NCBI GenBank assembly: GCA_977006965.1
Contig: OZ345359.1
Coordinates: forward strand, 1,984,001 to 2,048,000
DNA length: 64,000 nt
Direction of reading: 5' to 3'
From: Phymatolithon calcareum
Lineage: Eukaryota; Rhodophyta; Florideophyceae; Hapalidiales
Of the stretch, positions 32,098 through 42,283 are shown in pieces; position 1 is the stretch's first letter; each line of letters begins with the position of its first letter. The notes under the pieces were generated by a model. The model was not told where the DNA came from. It saw only the letters and a list, made by a program, of their open reading frames with translations, and did no database searches. Both the position numbers and the translations under genes were made by a program.

Positions 32098-32356
32098 CAG
32101 TAGAGATCAGGTTTAGTCAGACGTGGGAGCAGTTAATTGGTTGTGTCATCCTGGAAGGTATGGCAGGTCTGACACATCTGCCACGTGTACCTCCAAAGTT
32201 GAAAATGCGCGCGAAATTATTTCGTATCCATCGTCCCACCCGACGGTGGGTCGCTTCACTACAGTAAAGATTTTTGCCCTCCGATTCCCAGACCCAAAGT
32301 CCGTCTCCCACACATTTTCGTTTCAAAGCGGCACGGCTGCCGCAGCAACTTGCGTG

Positions 32357-33889
32357 ATGCCGTCGACATCGTGCGGACATGTTTCTGCAGCTCCGTCCCC
32401 CGTAGCGACCCCTCCGGCAGGCCCTGTAGACCTTTTGACTGCGCCAGCTGCGGCCGAGCCTGCAGCAACTGAGGCTATTGTGCCGCTCGAGGATTCCACC
32501 GTGGTTGCGTCCGCTGCCGAGCCTGATGTTAATTCCCCGCCCGGCACTGAAAGCGGGAATGGCGATACGAGTGGGACCGGAGAGGCGATCGCAGACGACG
32601 AGAAGGGTACTATGCCAGCGGTCCGTCAATCCTCGTCACTATCAACCGGCAACGGCAACGGGCGCGCTCGCAAACGTAAGCGCGTTGTTACTCGGGAAGA
32701 TACGGACGGCGAAGAAGGGGCGCGCATCCGCGTGCCGGGCCGCCGGCGTTTGTCTGAGGAGAATCCCGGCGAGGTTCCGCGAACGGCAGAGATTCCTGCC
32801 TGTTGGCTGGATGGTGTTCCCGGACCAGTTCAATTGTCTAAGAGCGACAAGGCTCCGGCAATCACTTTTGTTGATGATAACCCCCTGCGTGTGTGTGGGT
32901 TTAAGGGTTTTCGCACCGTGCGAGCCACACACGGGGCGATATCAGGATGTTGGTACTACGAGATTACGGTGGAGAATTACGACGGGGATGGAGCGGTACG
33001 ATGCGGCTGGTCTACGCGACGGGCAGATGTGGAAACTCCGGTTGGATTCAAACCGTTCGGGTTTGGCCTGCGAGATCGAACTGGGGAATTTGTGACCGCT
33101 TCTCGGCGCAGCAAGTATGGTGAAAGCTTCTGTGTTGGCGATGTCATTGGGTGTAAAATCTCCCTACCTCAACTCAGTAACAATATGAAGGAGCGTGTCA
33201 ATGCGGCGGAAATGCGCTACCTTAAGTTCAAGTTTATCGATAACTCACTTGGTAAGTTGCCGGATGAGTCTGGGATTAATTTGGACAAAGGGTATTGTGA
33301 GTTTTTCAAAAATGGAAAGTCTTTTGGAATTCCGGCCTATTTTTATAAGAGTGCTGAATCAAGGGCAATGGGTGGCAAACCGGATGGCGGAATGGCGGCA
33401 GGAAAATACTTCCCGGCCATTTCACTCTACCAGAATGCAGTTGTGTCTGTCAACTTTGGTCCGGATTTCAAATTTGAACTTCCGGAGGATGCACGCCCAT
33501 TTTGCGAGGTTGCCCCTCCCCCGAAGCCCACACCAAGCCCTAATGATGCGGCGTTGGGAGTGGGACATGGGCAGGATAATACCGCGGAGCAACTGCCGAA
33601 GTCTGATCACGTTGTTTCAGCGGATACGAAGGGCTCGGAGGAATGCAATGCTCTTGGTGGAAAGGATATCGAGGTCAATACGGCTTTAGACGGGATAAAT
33701 GTGGAGGAAATCAAGGATCTACATGGGAATACGACGGAGGAAAATAAGAAGGATTCCGATGAGATGAAGTGTGCTGAAAAGATGGATGTGGATGTTGACA
33801 TGCATAATGATGTCCATGTGACTGCAAGCACAGATGAAAACGCGAAGGAAACCCAGGCTGTCCCCTCCGTAGTCGGTCCTGTTCTCTGA
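32357..33889 (+). CDS. Ash2/Bre2-type SPRY protein (COMPASS subunit)
   Basis: 510-aa protein. The frame is open further upstream but only from a GTG, so the ATG at 32357 (MPSTSCGHVSAAP) was chosen. Residues 1-150 are Ala/Pro/Glu-rich with an NLS-like RARKRKRVV. The SPRY domain (about 190-385) follows the ASH2L/Bre2 plan: VCGFKGFRTVRATHGA, CWYYEITVENYDGDGAVRCGWS, TPVGFKPFGFGLRD, YGESFCVGDVIGCKISLP, EFFKNGKSFG and YFPAISLY...VSVNFGPDFKF. A large insert sits between the two halves, as in Ash2L. The C-tail is acidic. Known role: core subunit of the Set1/MLL H3K4 methyltransferase complex. No PHD or winged-helix region is evident. It is divergent from SBPase, with about 260 bp between the ATGs. 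Confidence 0.85.
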   Translation: MPSTSCGHVSAAPSPVATPPAGPVDLLTAPAAAEPAATEAIVPLEDSTVVASAAEPDVNSPPGTESGNGDTSGTGEAIADDEKGTMPAVRQSSSLSTGNGNGRARKRKRVVTREDTDGEEGARIRVPGRRRLSEENPGEVPRTAEIPACWLDGVPGPVQLSKSDKAPAITFVDDNPLRVCGFKGFRTVRATHGAISGCWYYEITVENYDGDGAVRCGWSTRRADVETPVGFKPFGFGLRDRTGEFVTASRRSKYGESFCVGDVIGCKISLPQLSNNMKERVNAAEMRYLKFKFIDNSLGKLPDESGINLDKGYCEFFKNGKSFGIPAYFYKSAESRAMGGKPDGGMAAGKYFPAISLYQNAVVSVNFGPDFKFELPEDARPFCEVAPPPKPTPSPNDAALGVGHGQDNTAEQLPKSDHVVSADTKGSEECNALGGKDIEVNTALDGINVEEIKDLHGNTTEENKKDSDEMKCAEKMDVDVDMHNDVHVTASTDENAKETQAVPSVVGPVL

Positions 33890-34178
33890 TTTATGTAGAG
33901 TTGTGTACCTTCCTATCTAACACTGTAGTAAAACTAAACGGCAACTAAGCCTTTCCGTGGCCTTCGTCTTATTGGCACTGCACAATATCACGTCTACGGT
34001 ACAAGGAGATGTACTACTACTACTCGACGTATCGAAACATTTGCGTTCGTGTGAGCTCGAGTTAACAAAAAATGACTCTCTTTCTCGCACGGACGATACT
34101 AAAGAAAGAGAATATCGGGATATAAGTTCTTCGATCGACTGAGCTTAGTCTTTTTTACAAAAACCGGCCGCAAAAAAG
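33890..34178. other. Convergent 3' intergenic spacer
   Basis: 289 bp between the stop codons of the SPRY and CDC50 genes. Nothing else is seen. Confidence 0.6.
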
Positions 34179-35291
34179 TTAGTTAGTCTGTCCATATTCG
34201 ATGCTAAGCTTTGCAAGCTCGCCGCGAATAATGTCGGGGTCGAAATGGGGTCGTTGCGGATAGAGCACATATGTGCCGAGGACGACAAGGGCGACGACGA
34301 GGGAGAGAACTCCAACTGTGAGTAACAGAACACCCAGAAAATGGTTCCTGGCGCCAAACCATTTCGTACTAGAAATGTAGAAGTGCTTGTCACCCTTAAA
34401 AGACAAGACAGGATAGCGCGAATTGACTTGCATGATGTAAGTACCCTTCTTAATCGGCTCGGTTACTATAGAATGGAGTTTCTCAATCCGGGAGAACGCG
34501 GAGAGGCGCATCCATACTACGAACGCCTCATTTTCTAGCTTCGTGTTCACATCTTTCGTAAAATGCGGAAGTGATCCGGGCTTAAACTTATCCGCCATGT
34601 CAGTCCGCCATGCAATGCCCTTTTGTGATGTCGGGATAGTTGACTTACATGCTCCATTGTCGCGGCATATTGTGAACGTGTCATTGAAAAAAGAACCTGC
34701 AGTGAGACCACACGGATTTCTGATTTCGGAGAGGTTGAATTTGTTACTGTCAAAGTAATGCTCGGGACGACTGGTAAACTGGTCTTTAAACCTCAAAGCA
34801 CCGCAGTCCTTGATATCATCCGGACCCTTAGGTGTACGTCCCCGAAGCTGCATATCCGATCGGGACTTGACGTATTCGCGAAGATTTTGGTGCATGTTAG
34901 TGATGACGTAGAAAAGGTAGGAAGGTGCCGGGATGTCTCGCGGCACATTAAACTTGATGAGGCAAAAGTTATCTCCGTTTGCATTCGGTGTCGGGATGCA
35001 ACTACGCACGCTGCCGTAAGCGTTCACAGCGGTGGACCGGATGTCAGCAGAGCCCGCAATGACAGTGGCGCCAAGCGGAATACACAGTAGCGCGATAACA
35101 AAGTAAATGCCGATGACAAGACGGGGCGCAAAGGTGACGATGTAGGTCTTGAGCGTCTGTTGCTTGAAGCGGGAGAGACGGTCGGCCTTCAGCGCTGTTG
35201 CTGTGGTGGACGCCTCGATGTGTGAAACGCCTGGCCAGTCCGACTCCTCCATGGAAGCCGCGCGCCGCTTGCGCAATTTAGGACTCCACAT
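34179..35291 (-). CDS. CDC50/LEM3 family, P4-ATPase flippase beta subunit
   Basis: 370-aa single-exon protein; the ATG at 35291 (MWSPKLRKRRAAS) was chosen because the frame upstream has only a GTG. Layout is typical of CDC50: a short basic cytosolic N-terminus; TM1 (about 58-80, IGIYFVIALLCIPLGATVIA); a large lumenal domain with Cys pairs, N-glycosylation sequons (NLSE, NDTF) and the conserved patch NRYPV-like NSRYPVLSFKGDKHFYISS; then WFGARNHFLG and TM2 (about 320-345). CDC50 proteins chaperone P4-ATPases out of the ER and are needed for phospholipid flipping. The partner ATPase is not in the window, but the Fpk1-like kinase at 15.8-17.5 kb belongs to a group known to regulate such flippases. 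Confidence 0.92.
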   Translation of the reverse strand: MWSPKLRKRRAASMEESDWPGVSHIEASTTATALKADRLSRFKQQTLKTYIVTFAPRLVIGIYFVIALLCIPLGATVIAGSADIRSTAVNAYGSVRSCIPTPNANGDNFCLIKFNVPRDIPAPSYLFYVITNMHQNLREYVKSRSDMQLRGRTPKGPDDIKDCGALRFKDQFTSRPEHYFDSNKFNLSEIRNPCGLTAGSFFNDTFTICRDNGACKSTIPTSQKGIAWRTDMADKFKPGSLPHFTKDVNTKLENEAFVVWMRLSAFSRIEKLHSIVTEPIKKGTYIMQVNSRYPVLSFKGDKHFYISSTKWFGARNHFLGVLLLTVGVLSLVVALVVLGTYVLYPQRPHFDPDIIRGELAKLSIEYGQTN

Positions 35292-37702
35292 GGCGAGCGT
35301 GTCTAACACCGTCGCGGTGTGGTGGAATATGCGCCGCGCCGGCCTCGGGCGTGCAGCATGGCCGGAAGGGGTTACGGGCGCAGTGTAGATAGGGAGCGAG
35401 TGGAGTAAGTACGGGGATAACTTGAAGAAGCTTGATGCGCGGGTAGGGTGCGGTCATTTGCATGCGGATAGCGTAACCTGCTGAGCGAGCAGTTCCCGGA
35501 GCTATTGGCGTACACGGAGGTAGCCGTCGTATAATATTGGTTTTTCGTTATTTTTAGGCTGATTTGGCATACTCTGCAATTCAACTGCAGTAGCCTTGCT
35601 GGTTTCTGTAATGAAAGAAGACTATCCATATCCAATCAACAAGGACTATAACAATTGTCAATGATGGCAACGTGAGACACTACCGAGATGATTTGGTGTG
35701 AGTACATATTATAACTTCTGGCACCCATACATATTTTTCATCTCTCGACGGCACAGAGAAGCAACAACGATGTCTTGACGTCATTAAAGGACTGCAGTTA
35801 ATGGTGCGAAATAAAAAACAATGCGCGCTGAGCGAAAAATAGATCTGTCCGTTGACAAACTTCACAGAAAACAATCATCATGACGTTCATCACCGTCTCT
35901 GGTCGTCTGGACGTACGTAATCACCACTACCTACACCCAGGTCCAGTCCAGAGAAGGAGAGACAATGAAAGATGAGATGCCGCCAATGACCGTGAGTTTC
36001 GGAGGAACATATGCAAACTCTACCTCGATTGATACTATAAAAGAGTGTTGAAACGGTTAAATTAGCTCTGTGGGAATCAAATGGCTGGAAGTGAGAAAGC
36101 CGTGCCGTGCCGCACATGTGGACCTCTCTTCGGCAGTTCACGTCATTATGTAGCCTTCTGGGACGACAGTATATGCACAGGAAGCGTCATCCAAAGCCAA
36201 AAGTACGCCGCACGCTAAGGAAGGACGGACGATAGTCTGGTGGGTGGCAGATGAATCTTTCAAAAAACAGTGTTTCTGAATACGCCCCAGCGCACGGCAC
36301 AGAGCGGCTATCAAGCTCCATGCATGGACCTCATAGTGCGCTGCAAATTGCTCGAAAGCTCGAAAACAAGACCTATAGACAAGTGCCTGACCATCGTCCA
36401 AGAGTTTCACAGCTTGAGAAAAAACGGCTTATGCCCCCCGGCGACGAACAAGTGCATAGATTCTCGACACAAAACTCTACACACAGACGCACTCCTTTTT
36501 GGAAAAAATGGTGCCACCGGGTTGTAAGGACTGGGGACTGGAATAGACTCTTCAATCAACAAGGTCCAAAAAAGGCGGACAAGAGGGTGAGTTATATAGG
36601 GTCGTACATCCGGATGTACAATTCGATAGGGCAAAAAAACCCTGAGTCTGCAGATTACCAGATCGGTAATCGCAGGTTAGTTGACCTTCAAGCACCTCGG
36701 TTCAGTGGGACGCGCACCGCTCATAGTGGAAATGCACATGCTGAAGGGCCTTGTCAGTTACCCTAATCAGCCCCTCCACAAGGTCGATCGATCCAACATA
36801 ACAGCATGCGTCAATCCATGGGACATCTCCTTGGAATTTCCCAGCACTGCGCAAATTTCCCACTCTTGATACTGCACTGTACCACGAGCATATATTCGCA
36901 ATCTGAAGTGTCGCTCGCTGCAGGGCGATCGTAGACATCTAGTACAGGTACATGTCCTTGGCACAGGGTAAATTGGAGGTCGTCCAGTCAGACACGAGTC
37001 TGCGAGTTGCATTGTCACTTCAATGGTCCTTGTTCCGAGTGCACACCAACGTGAAGTAACGCGAGGTGAACAGAATCACAGGAATGTCATCTCCAACTAG
37101 GATCGCTCCGTCTTGAATACCCTTTGCAAAATTGATATAGATTTCGCAATTCGCATGGAGTAGCGTGGAGCAGCAGAACGGCTAGACACAGTGCCCTCGA
37201 CAAACATTTTGTATTCCAGAAAGACGATGCTCATGTCCAGACCGAGTTTCTACCGATATGAGGCGACTGTCAAATCTTGGAACGGGGTTCTTCACCACGC
37301 CAACGTGCCGGGCTTATTAAGTCCCATGAAACACGACAACAGCAGCAAACTGTTGCTCTTGCAGACAGTTCGTTAGACGACGTCTGCACCGACTTCCTGC
37401 CTTTCGGAATACCAGTGCTGCTGTTCAGGTGGTCCAAGCAGTAACACAAGCGCGTAATGGACAGTTCGTTAGACAATGTCTGCACCGACTTCCTGCCTTT
37501 CGCATGTTGCTGTAATGGATCATTCCTCCATCGTTCCAAAGCTGTGACTGTGGTCATTGCTCCTCTCTCGACAGGTTTTGACGCGAAGTACGAACAAGAG
37601 CCCATAGCAGTAGCAGACTATCTTGAGTTATGACAATTGCGCCCTTTCCCACCAACGTCAAAGCCATCACGTGCGGGCAGCAAAACGTCACCGGCAGCAA
37701 AA
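35292..37702. other. Gene-free region between CDC50 and methyltransferase
   Basis: Many short ORFs on both strands (the longest, 36251-36766 plus, has no family resemblance and random-looking composition). One 43-bp direct repeat is listed separately. Confidence 0.5.
37364..37502. repeat. 43-bp direct repeat, two copies 96 bp apart
   Basis: Copies at 37364-37406 and 37460-37502 (both starting GACAGTTCGTTAGAC and ending CTTCCTGCCTTTCG) differ at two positions. Confidence 0.85.
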
Positions 37703-38751
37703 ATGCAAGGCATGCAATCAATTCTCTTGCTATTACTCGCATTGTGCACGTCCGCATCCGATCCACATCTGCGTGGCGTGATCCGCTCCGACCTCTTCGA
37801 TCAGAAGTTGTCACACATTGCATTCCACTCGAACGCATTCAAGCTCGAGCTTTCATCACTGGTCGCGCCGTCACCACAATCGGCCGCGATCGCAGTGGTC
37901 GGAGTAGAGTGGGGGGCAGAGGTGCAATACTTTGCCGAGCTCGGATATCATGTGTATGCATTCGAACCAATGTCAAAATTCGTGCATCATCTGAACCAAA
38001 TTGTCAATGAGAATCCGGCGTGGAATGTGACCATCGTGCCGATCGCCGCAGTCGCCACACGCGACGCAGGTAATATAACGCTGACATATGAAAATGCAAA
38101 ACTGTCCGAGTCGGTCGCAACGGGAGTCGTGGACGATTATGTGGACGAAGAGCTGGCCGTGCTTTCCGTCGACGTTCAGGGCAACGAACTCGACGTACTG
38201 CGTGGCTGCATGCGGCTTCTCCATGGACCGCGGCCCATGGTGCGTTCACTTGTACGTATAGCAATCTATTGAGGTCAGCCTGGTCGTCAATCGACTGCGT
38301 GGCACGCTCTTCCTGACGTGAACGTGGAATGCATTTGGCGAAACATGCCGCGCACGTGCAGTGGGTGGAAGCGTTCTCATGCCATGAAAAGGCGCTTGAA
38401 GTGTTGGAGATGCTTGACGAGGGATATGTGTTGTTCGACTTTGTGCCATGGGGTCAGTCGCGCGACGAAGAACAGGTGAATGTGCCGCGTTCGAAGCAGA
38501 GTTTCGCGACTGGCGATCGACCGGGACAGTTTCGCGCACATTGGGAGTGGATGTGCAATGCAAGACGGGAGCGGTTTCGATGGCTGCAGACGGATTTTGT
38601 GGCCATACGACGGGACCTTGTGACGGATGAGGTTTTGAAGCGGTTGCAAAGCATGGCGGTTCGGTTGTGCGGAAGTGGTCCCGGCAAGGCGACATGTGTA
38701 CTTCGCGATGTTAGTGTAGATGTTGGGGGCGACATGAAGGCGGAACTGTAG
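37703..38751 (+). CDS. Secreted FkbM-like methyltransferase, two exons
   Basis: 312 aa in exons 37703-38251 and 38362-38751. The 110-nt intron (GTACGT...GTGCAG) joins ...MVRSL/WVEAFSCHEK in phase 0. The ATG at 37703 (MQGMQSILLLLLALCTSAS) starts a clear signal peptide; upstream frame extension lacks an ATG. The fold is SAM-dependent: AIAVVGVEWG (motif I-like), YHVYAFEPMSKF (acidic loop after beta 2), then VLSVDVQGNELDVLRG, which is the FkbM signature (the D-V-Q-G-x-E-x-x-V-L pattern). The second half (YVLFDFVPWG) completes the sheet. FkbM enzymes O-methylate sugars and other small molecules. Secretory entry suggests a cell-wall or glycan substrate, which is inference. Confidence 0.78.
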
Positions 38752-39806
38752 AATCGGCCAGGAGATGGACGGGCCATTGGGGAGTCGGGGCGATGGGATG
38801 TGGGCTTACTGCGGTGCAGCGAAGTTGAATTGGGCGTTGCATGACTGTCGACTTTCTTCTTAGGCAATGTTCTTGATGCACAACCGCCTGCATGGGGGAT
38901 CGGTTCGCATCGCATGGACTTATTATGTCCATGCGAACCGATCCCCAATACACGCAGGCGATTGCGTTGTCAACCCTGCCGCGGGTTCTCTCTCATCCAC
39001 ATAGCCACATGGCGAATGCCTTAAAATCCTCCTGTTCACTGCAGTCGTTGATTGTGATGTGGGATTTGTCTGGCTTGCCGCGAGCCAAGCGAGAAAGTCA
39101 GTCAGAAATCGATAATAACATGAGCTCGAACTCGGAACCTACAGTTCTCAATAGGGGCGCTTGGGACCACTTTTTCCGCAGACATGATATGGTCCGATAG
39201 GGTCTAGATCTCAATCCAGTGAAAGTGCACAAATCGATGCTCATCTGAAATAATTCTCAAGAGTGCACAGCGGTCGCAACGCCCTCATCTGGAAAGACGT
39301 AAGAATCGTACGTTCGAGTGTAACCTCATCAGGCACCTTTGTCTGCGGGTTCGAAATGAGAGGCATGTTTTGAGGTGCATGGGAGAATGTGTGACCGTGC
39401 GAACTAGAGCACTTGTTCCCATCAATTCGAATCAACCGAGAAAGAGTTGCCAACATGTTCGGCATGAAGCCCGTCTTCCCGGGTACTTTATCCTTGAAGA
39501 TGAGGAACAGAACTCGAAAAATAAATTTCTATCTTCTTCATTCCAGTGCTCTTGGCTGAATTCACGGCAATGTGTACAGAGAATGAGATGAAGAGTAACT
39601 TTTCGCACAGCATCGATGGTGCTCAATTGAGAACAGAGGGAGCTCTACGCGACTGAAAATTTAAACCATAAAATAGCGCGCGTTTTCCAAACCGATGATT
39701 TTTTAAAATCTTGAAATCACTCGCTCCCACCTTTCCAAACAAAACTGTCTGCGCCAACCTCCATCTCTATCCATCTCATCGCAAGGACGCCATCCCGCCG
39801 TGGACA
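38752..39806. other. Intergenic region containing a strong hairpin
   Basis: No gene is supported. Apart from the hairpin at 38885-38960, only short unsupported ORFs occur. Confidence 0.5.
38885..38960. repeat. Hairpin with 20-bp arms downstream of the methyltransferase
   Basis: Left arm 38895-38919 and right arm 38927-38946 pair over 20 bp (GGGGATCGGTTCGCAT / ATGCGAACCGATCCCC plus GGAC/GTCC), with an extra CGCAT bulged on the left and a 7-nt loop. A second pairing, CGCCTGC/GCAGGCG, lies outside it (38885-38891 with 38954-38960). Confidence 0.85.
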
Positions 39807-40720
39807 ATGGGCACCGCCACCGCGGAGACAGCGGACAGCGCACGCGCAGCCGCCGCCCAAACCTGGCTCGCTGAAACCCTGCGCCCATCCGACGCCGCCG
39901 CCGCAGACTCCGTGCTTCGGCTCCATCTCTCTGCGGGCTCCGTGCAAGCAATAGAAATCGCACGCGCCGTCCTCACAGCCGAAAACTCTATCTCAAAGGA
40001 CAATGCCTGCCTGCAATCCCACAAGAACGCCCGCGTCCTGTCCGCAGCAGCCGCCTTGACCGCCGCAGCCGGCGGCGACATCGGCCCTCCGCACCCGCTC
40101 TCGATCGCGTGCGCAACTCTCTCTCTCGGCGAGCGATCCGCGTGCGACGCGCAGCGTCTAGCCGCCGTCTCCTTGCTCGCGTCGCAACTGGCGGCCGCGG
40201 ACGCCGACTGCGCAAAGGCGCTGCACGAGCGCGCCGAAGCAGCACAGCGTGCGCGCGTCGCAGCGGAGGAATTGCGCGTCGCGCGTGCAGCACGTGCAGA
40301 GTGTTCGCAGGGGACGCGGGCGCGCGAGAGGGATGCAATGAAGGATTGGGAGAAGGTGGAGACGATGCACGCGAAGGGCGCGGAGTACGAGGCTGCCACG
40401 GCGAGATTTAAGATGTTGGTGCGACAGTCCGGCGTGAGCACGGATTGCACGCATGAGTCGGTTGCGGCGCTGGCGGCCAGATTGGCGATGCTTGAGAGGG
40501 AGGTGAAGGAATTGGAGACGACGTTACAAGGGTATATGGAGTTGCCGGCGGTATGTGCACTTTTTTTGTTTGGTATGGGCCTTTATCGCGTGTGCTGACC
40601 TTGCTTGTTTCGTCTGTGCAGGATCTGCAACTTGCGCGTCAGACACTTGAGGGGGCAAAGGAAGAGGTGCGCGCGGCGGATGAGCGCATCCAGAGAGCAC
40701 TTAAGGGTATTATGGACTAG
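39807..40720 (+). CDS. Coiled-coil protein, candidate augmin subunit HAUS1/AUG1
   Basis: 280 aa in exons 39807-40550 and 40622-40720. The 71-nt intron (GTATGT...GTGCAG) joins ...GYMELPA/DLQLARQTLEG in frame. The protein is almost entirely helical and very Ala/Arg/Glu-rich. It starts with a short globular part (QTWLAETLRPSDAAAADS), followed by long coiled coils (about 105-200 and 220-280). The C-terminal pattern LP(A)D-x-x-LA-x-x-x-(I/L)E-x-(A)K, followed by a final helix, and the length (HAUS1 is 278 aa) resemble HAUS1/AUG1, which nucleates branched microtubules with gamma-tubulin. Coiled-coil similarity can mislead, so this is only a candidate. The stop codon is one base from the stop of the next, convergent gene. 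Confidence 0.6.
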
Positions 40721-40721
40721 A

Positions 40722-41029
40722 CTATTTGGCGGAGGCTGGTGGGGCGGGGGATACGTCGCTGAGCTGTGCGGCCTCGAGACGTTTCTGACCTTCCTCGGAC
40801 GGCGGGAGCGGTTCCTGAGATGTTGAGGCAGTTGGCGTGGAGGACAAGGGACGCGTCAGAGGGCGTGTTGTTGCGAATGGGGGAAGTGTGGAGGGGGAAT
40901 GCAACGCACCATTTTGTCAAGATCTCCGGGCGCTGTGCTCTTGAGATGATGCATAGTGTAAAAGTATATACCCATAACGGTTCCCGCCAGCGCGATGCCT
41001 GTCTTGTAGTTGGCGGATGCGGTCGACAT
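40722..41029 (-). CDS. Small one-TM protein, COA3-like, two exons
   Basis: Two exons, 41029-40910 and 40814-40722, with a 95-nt intron (GTGCGT...TCTCAG), encode 70 aa (81 aa if started at ATG 41062). The N-terminus MSTASANYKTGIALAG leads into one TM (about 12-30, with IYFYTMHHL). A soluble charged tail follows the splice junction (DLDKM/EPLPPSEEG). Size, the NxxTGxAL start and a single TM followed by a short charged tail recall COA3 (CCDC56/Cox25), a mitochondrial cytochrome oxidase assembly factor. The match is short and could be convergent. It lies tail to tail with the augmin candidate with one base between stop codons. Confidence 0.5.
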
Positions 41030-41062
41030 TCTGGAGCGCGCACACTCACGCAAAGAACTCAC

Positions 41063-42283
41063 GCAGAGACTGGCAGTGTGGGGGGGGGGGGGGGGTAATT
41101 CACGGGTCTAGCCGTCGTGGACTCGAGCGTTGGCACAGTTTGGTCCTCGTGAAACTGGTGGGAGTGCACTGGAACAAAAGTGCGCAGTTCTCCGAATTCG
41201 TCTCATACCGAATGGATTGTTTAAGTACATGTCGTTTCGGCGCGCCAACCGAGGGTGTGGGCTAGTGGGGTAGGAGAAGCTCGTGTGTAGGTGCAAACAA
41301 ACGTGCCGGCCGGTGGTCCTCCTGGGGCGCCGGTAGCGGCCAAGCGGGGCGAGAATATCACCTGGAGAAGGTCTGGGGCGTTGAATTTGCCCGAAAGGGG
41401 CGCTCTGCGAAAGCGGGGCCCGGCTTGCGTGAAATGAATCCTGGTCGCTGGCGAGGTATGAGAAGATTTGAGAGAATCGGATGCATGCTGGTGACATTTG
41501 GTTGAGACATGGGTTGGTCGACGCCTTCCATAAAAGTGCAATACGCGAGAAGTCAAACGAAAAAGGTTCTCCTTCATCACCTGGCTCAACTCAATCCAGA
41601 CTACTACTTTCCTGCCCGGCTACCCACCCCTCACTTTTGCTTCAGGCTGCATGCAACACATTGTCGCTCAACACCGCAGTTTGCACTAGCTTTCTTTCTT
41701 GACAATGCACAACATGAGCGTTATGTGCAGCACCGTCTGACTTTTGCACAAGTCGTTCTGAAGAAAATGGCACTTCGCGGAATCAACAACTTTGAATGTA
41801 TGGGACGTCATTAAAGTTGACTCTTAAGAGCAACTAATCTGTCTCGTGCTTGTCGGAAACAAGGCACTAGTTCGCATCACGCAGAACAGGAGAACAATGG
41901 ACAGAGTGCAGAATAAGCCCTTTGAATATTATCTCCCTCGCTGTTTGTCGCTTTGCCAGCCACCAGAACCTTGATGCGTTTTGCTCAAATGCCTAATGCA
42001 AATTCTTCAACAACCGACTGTTTTTTGATTGCACAATGATGCCAACACAACGAGACATGTTTTTCGACAAAGCTTGCATGAAGTCGCTTCCGTGGACAAT
42101 CGTGTCTGTCATTGAGAACGTCATCCACAAGCTGAACTTCCGCGATTCTTTCGTCCTGAGCATGTGGAAAACGCCAATAGAGCTGAATTGAAGTTCAGAA
42201 AGGAAGACCTCTTTTGCTTTAGTATTACAGAAAAACGCAGAATTTCCTGCAAACCTCAAAACTATTAATGACGGCTCCAAAAT
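41063..42283. other. Intergenic region, homopolymer G run, no gene
   Basis: A run of 16 G at 41080-41095 sits just upstream of the small-protein gene. The rest shows only short unsupported ORFs, including 41108-41497 and 41221-41589 on the minus strand, which are frame shadows of each other. Confidence 0.5.

Noticed and set aside
32123-32356. Upstream extension of the SPRY protein
   Set aside because: It begins with GTG rather than ATG, and its composition is not protein-like. The ATG at 32357 leads straight into typical sequence.
38885-38960. Rho-independent terminator
   Set aside because: The genome is eukaryotic, and the stem is not followed by a T run.
39776-40450. Minus-strand 224-codon ORF opposite the augmin candidate
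   Set aside because: Antisense shadow of a GC-rich coding exon; Ser/Arg/Ala-rich with no domain, and the plus-strand product splices sensibly.
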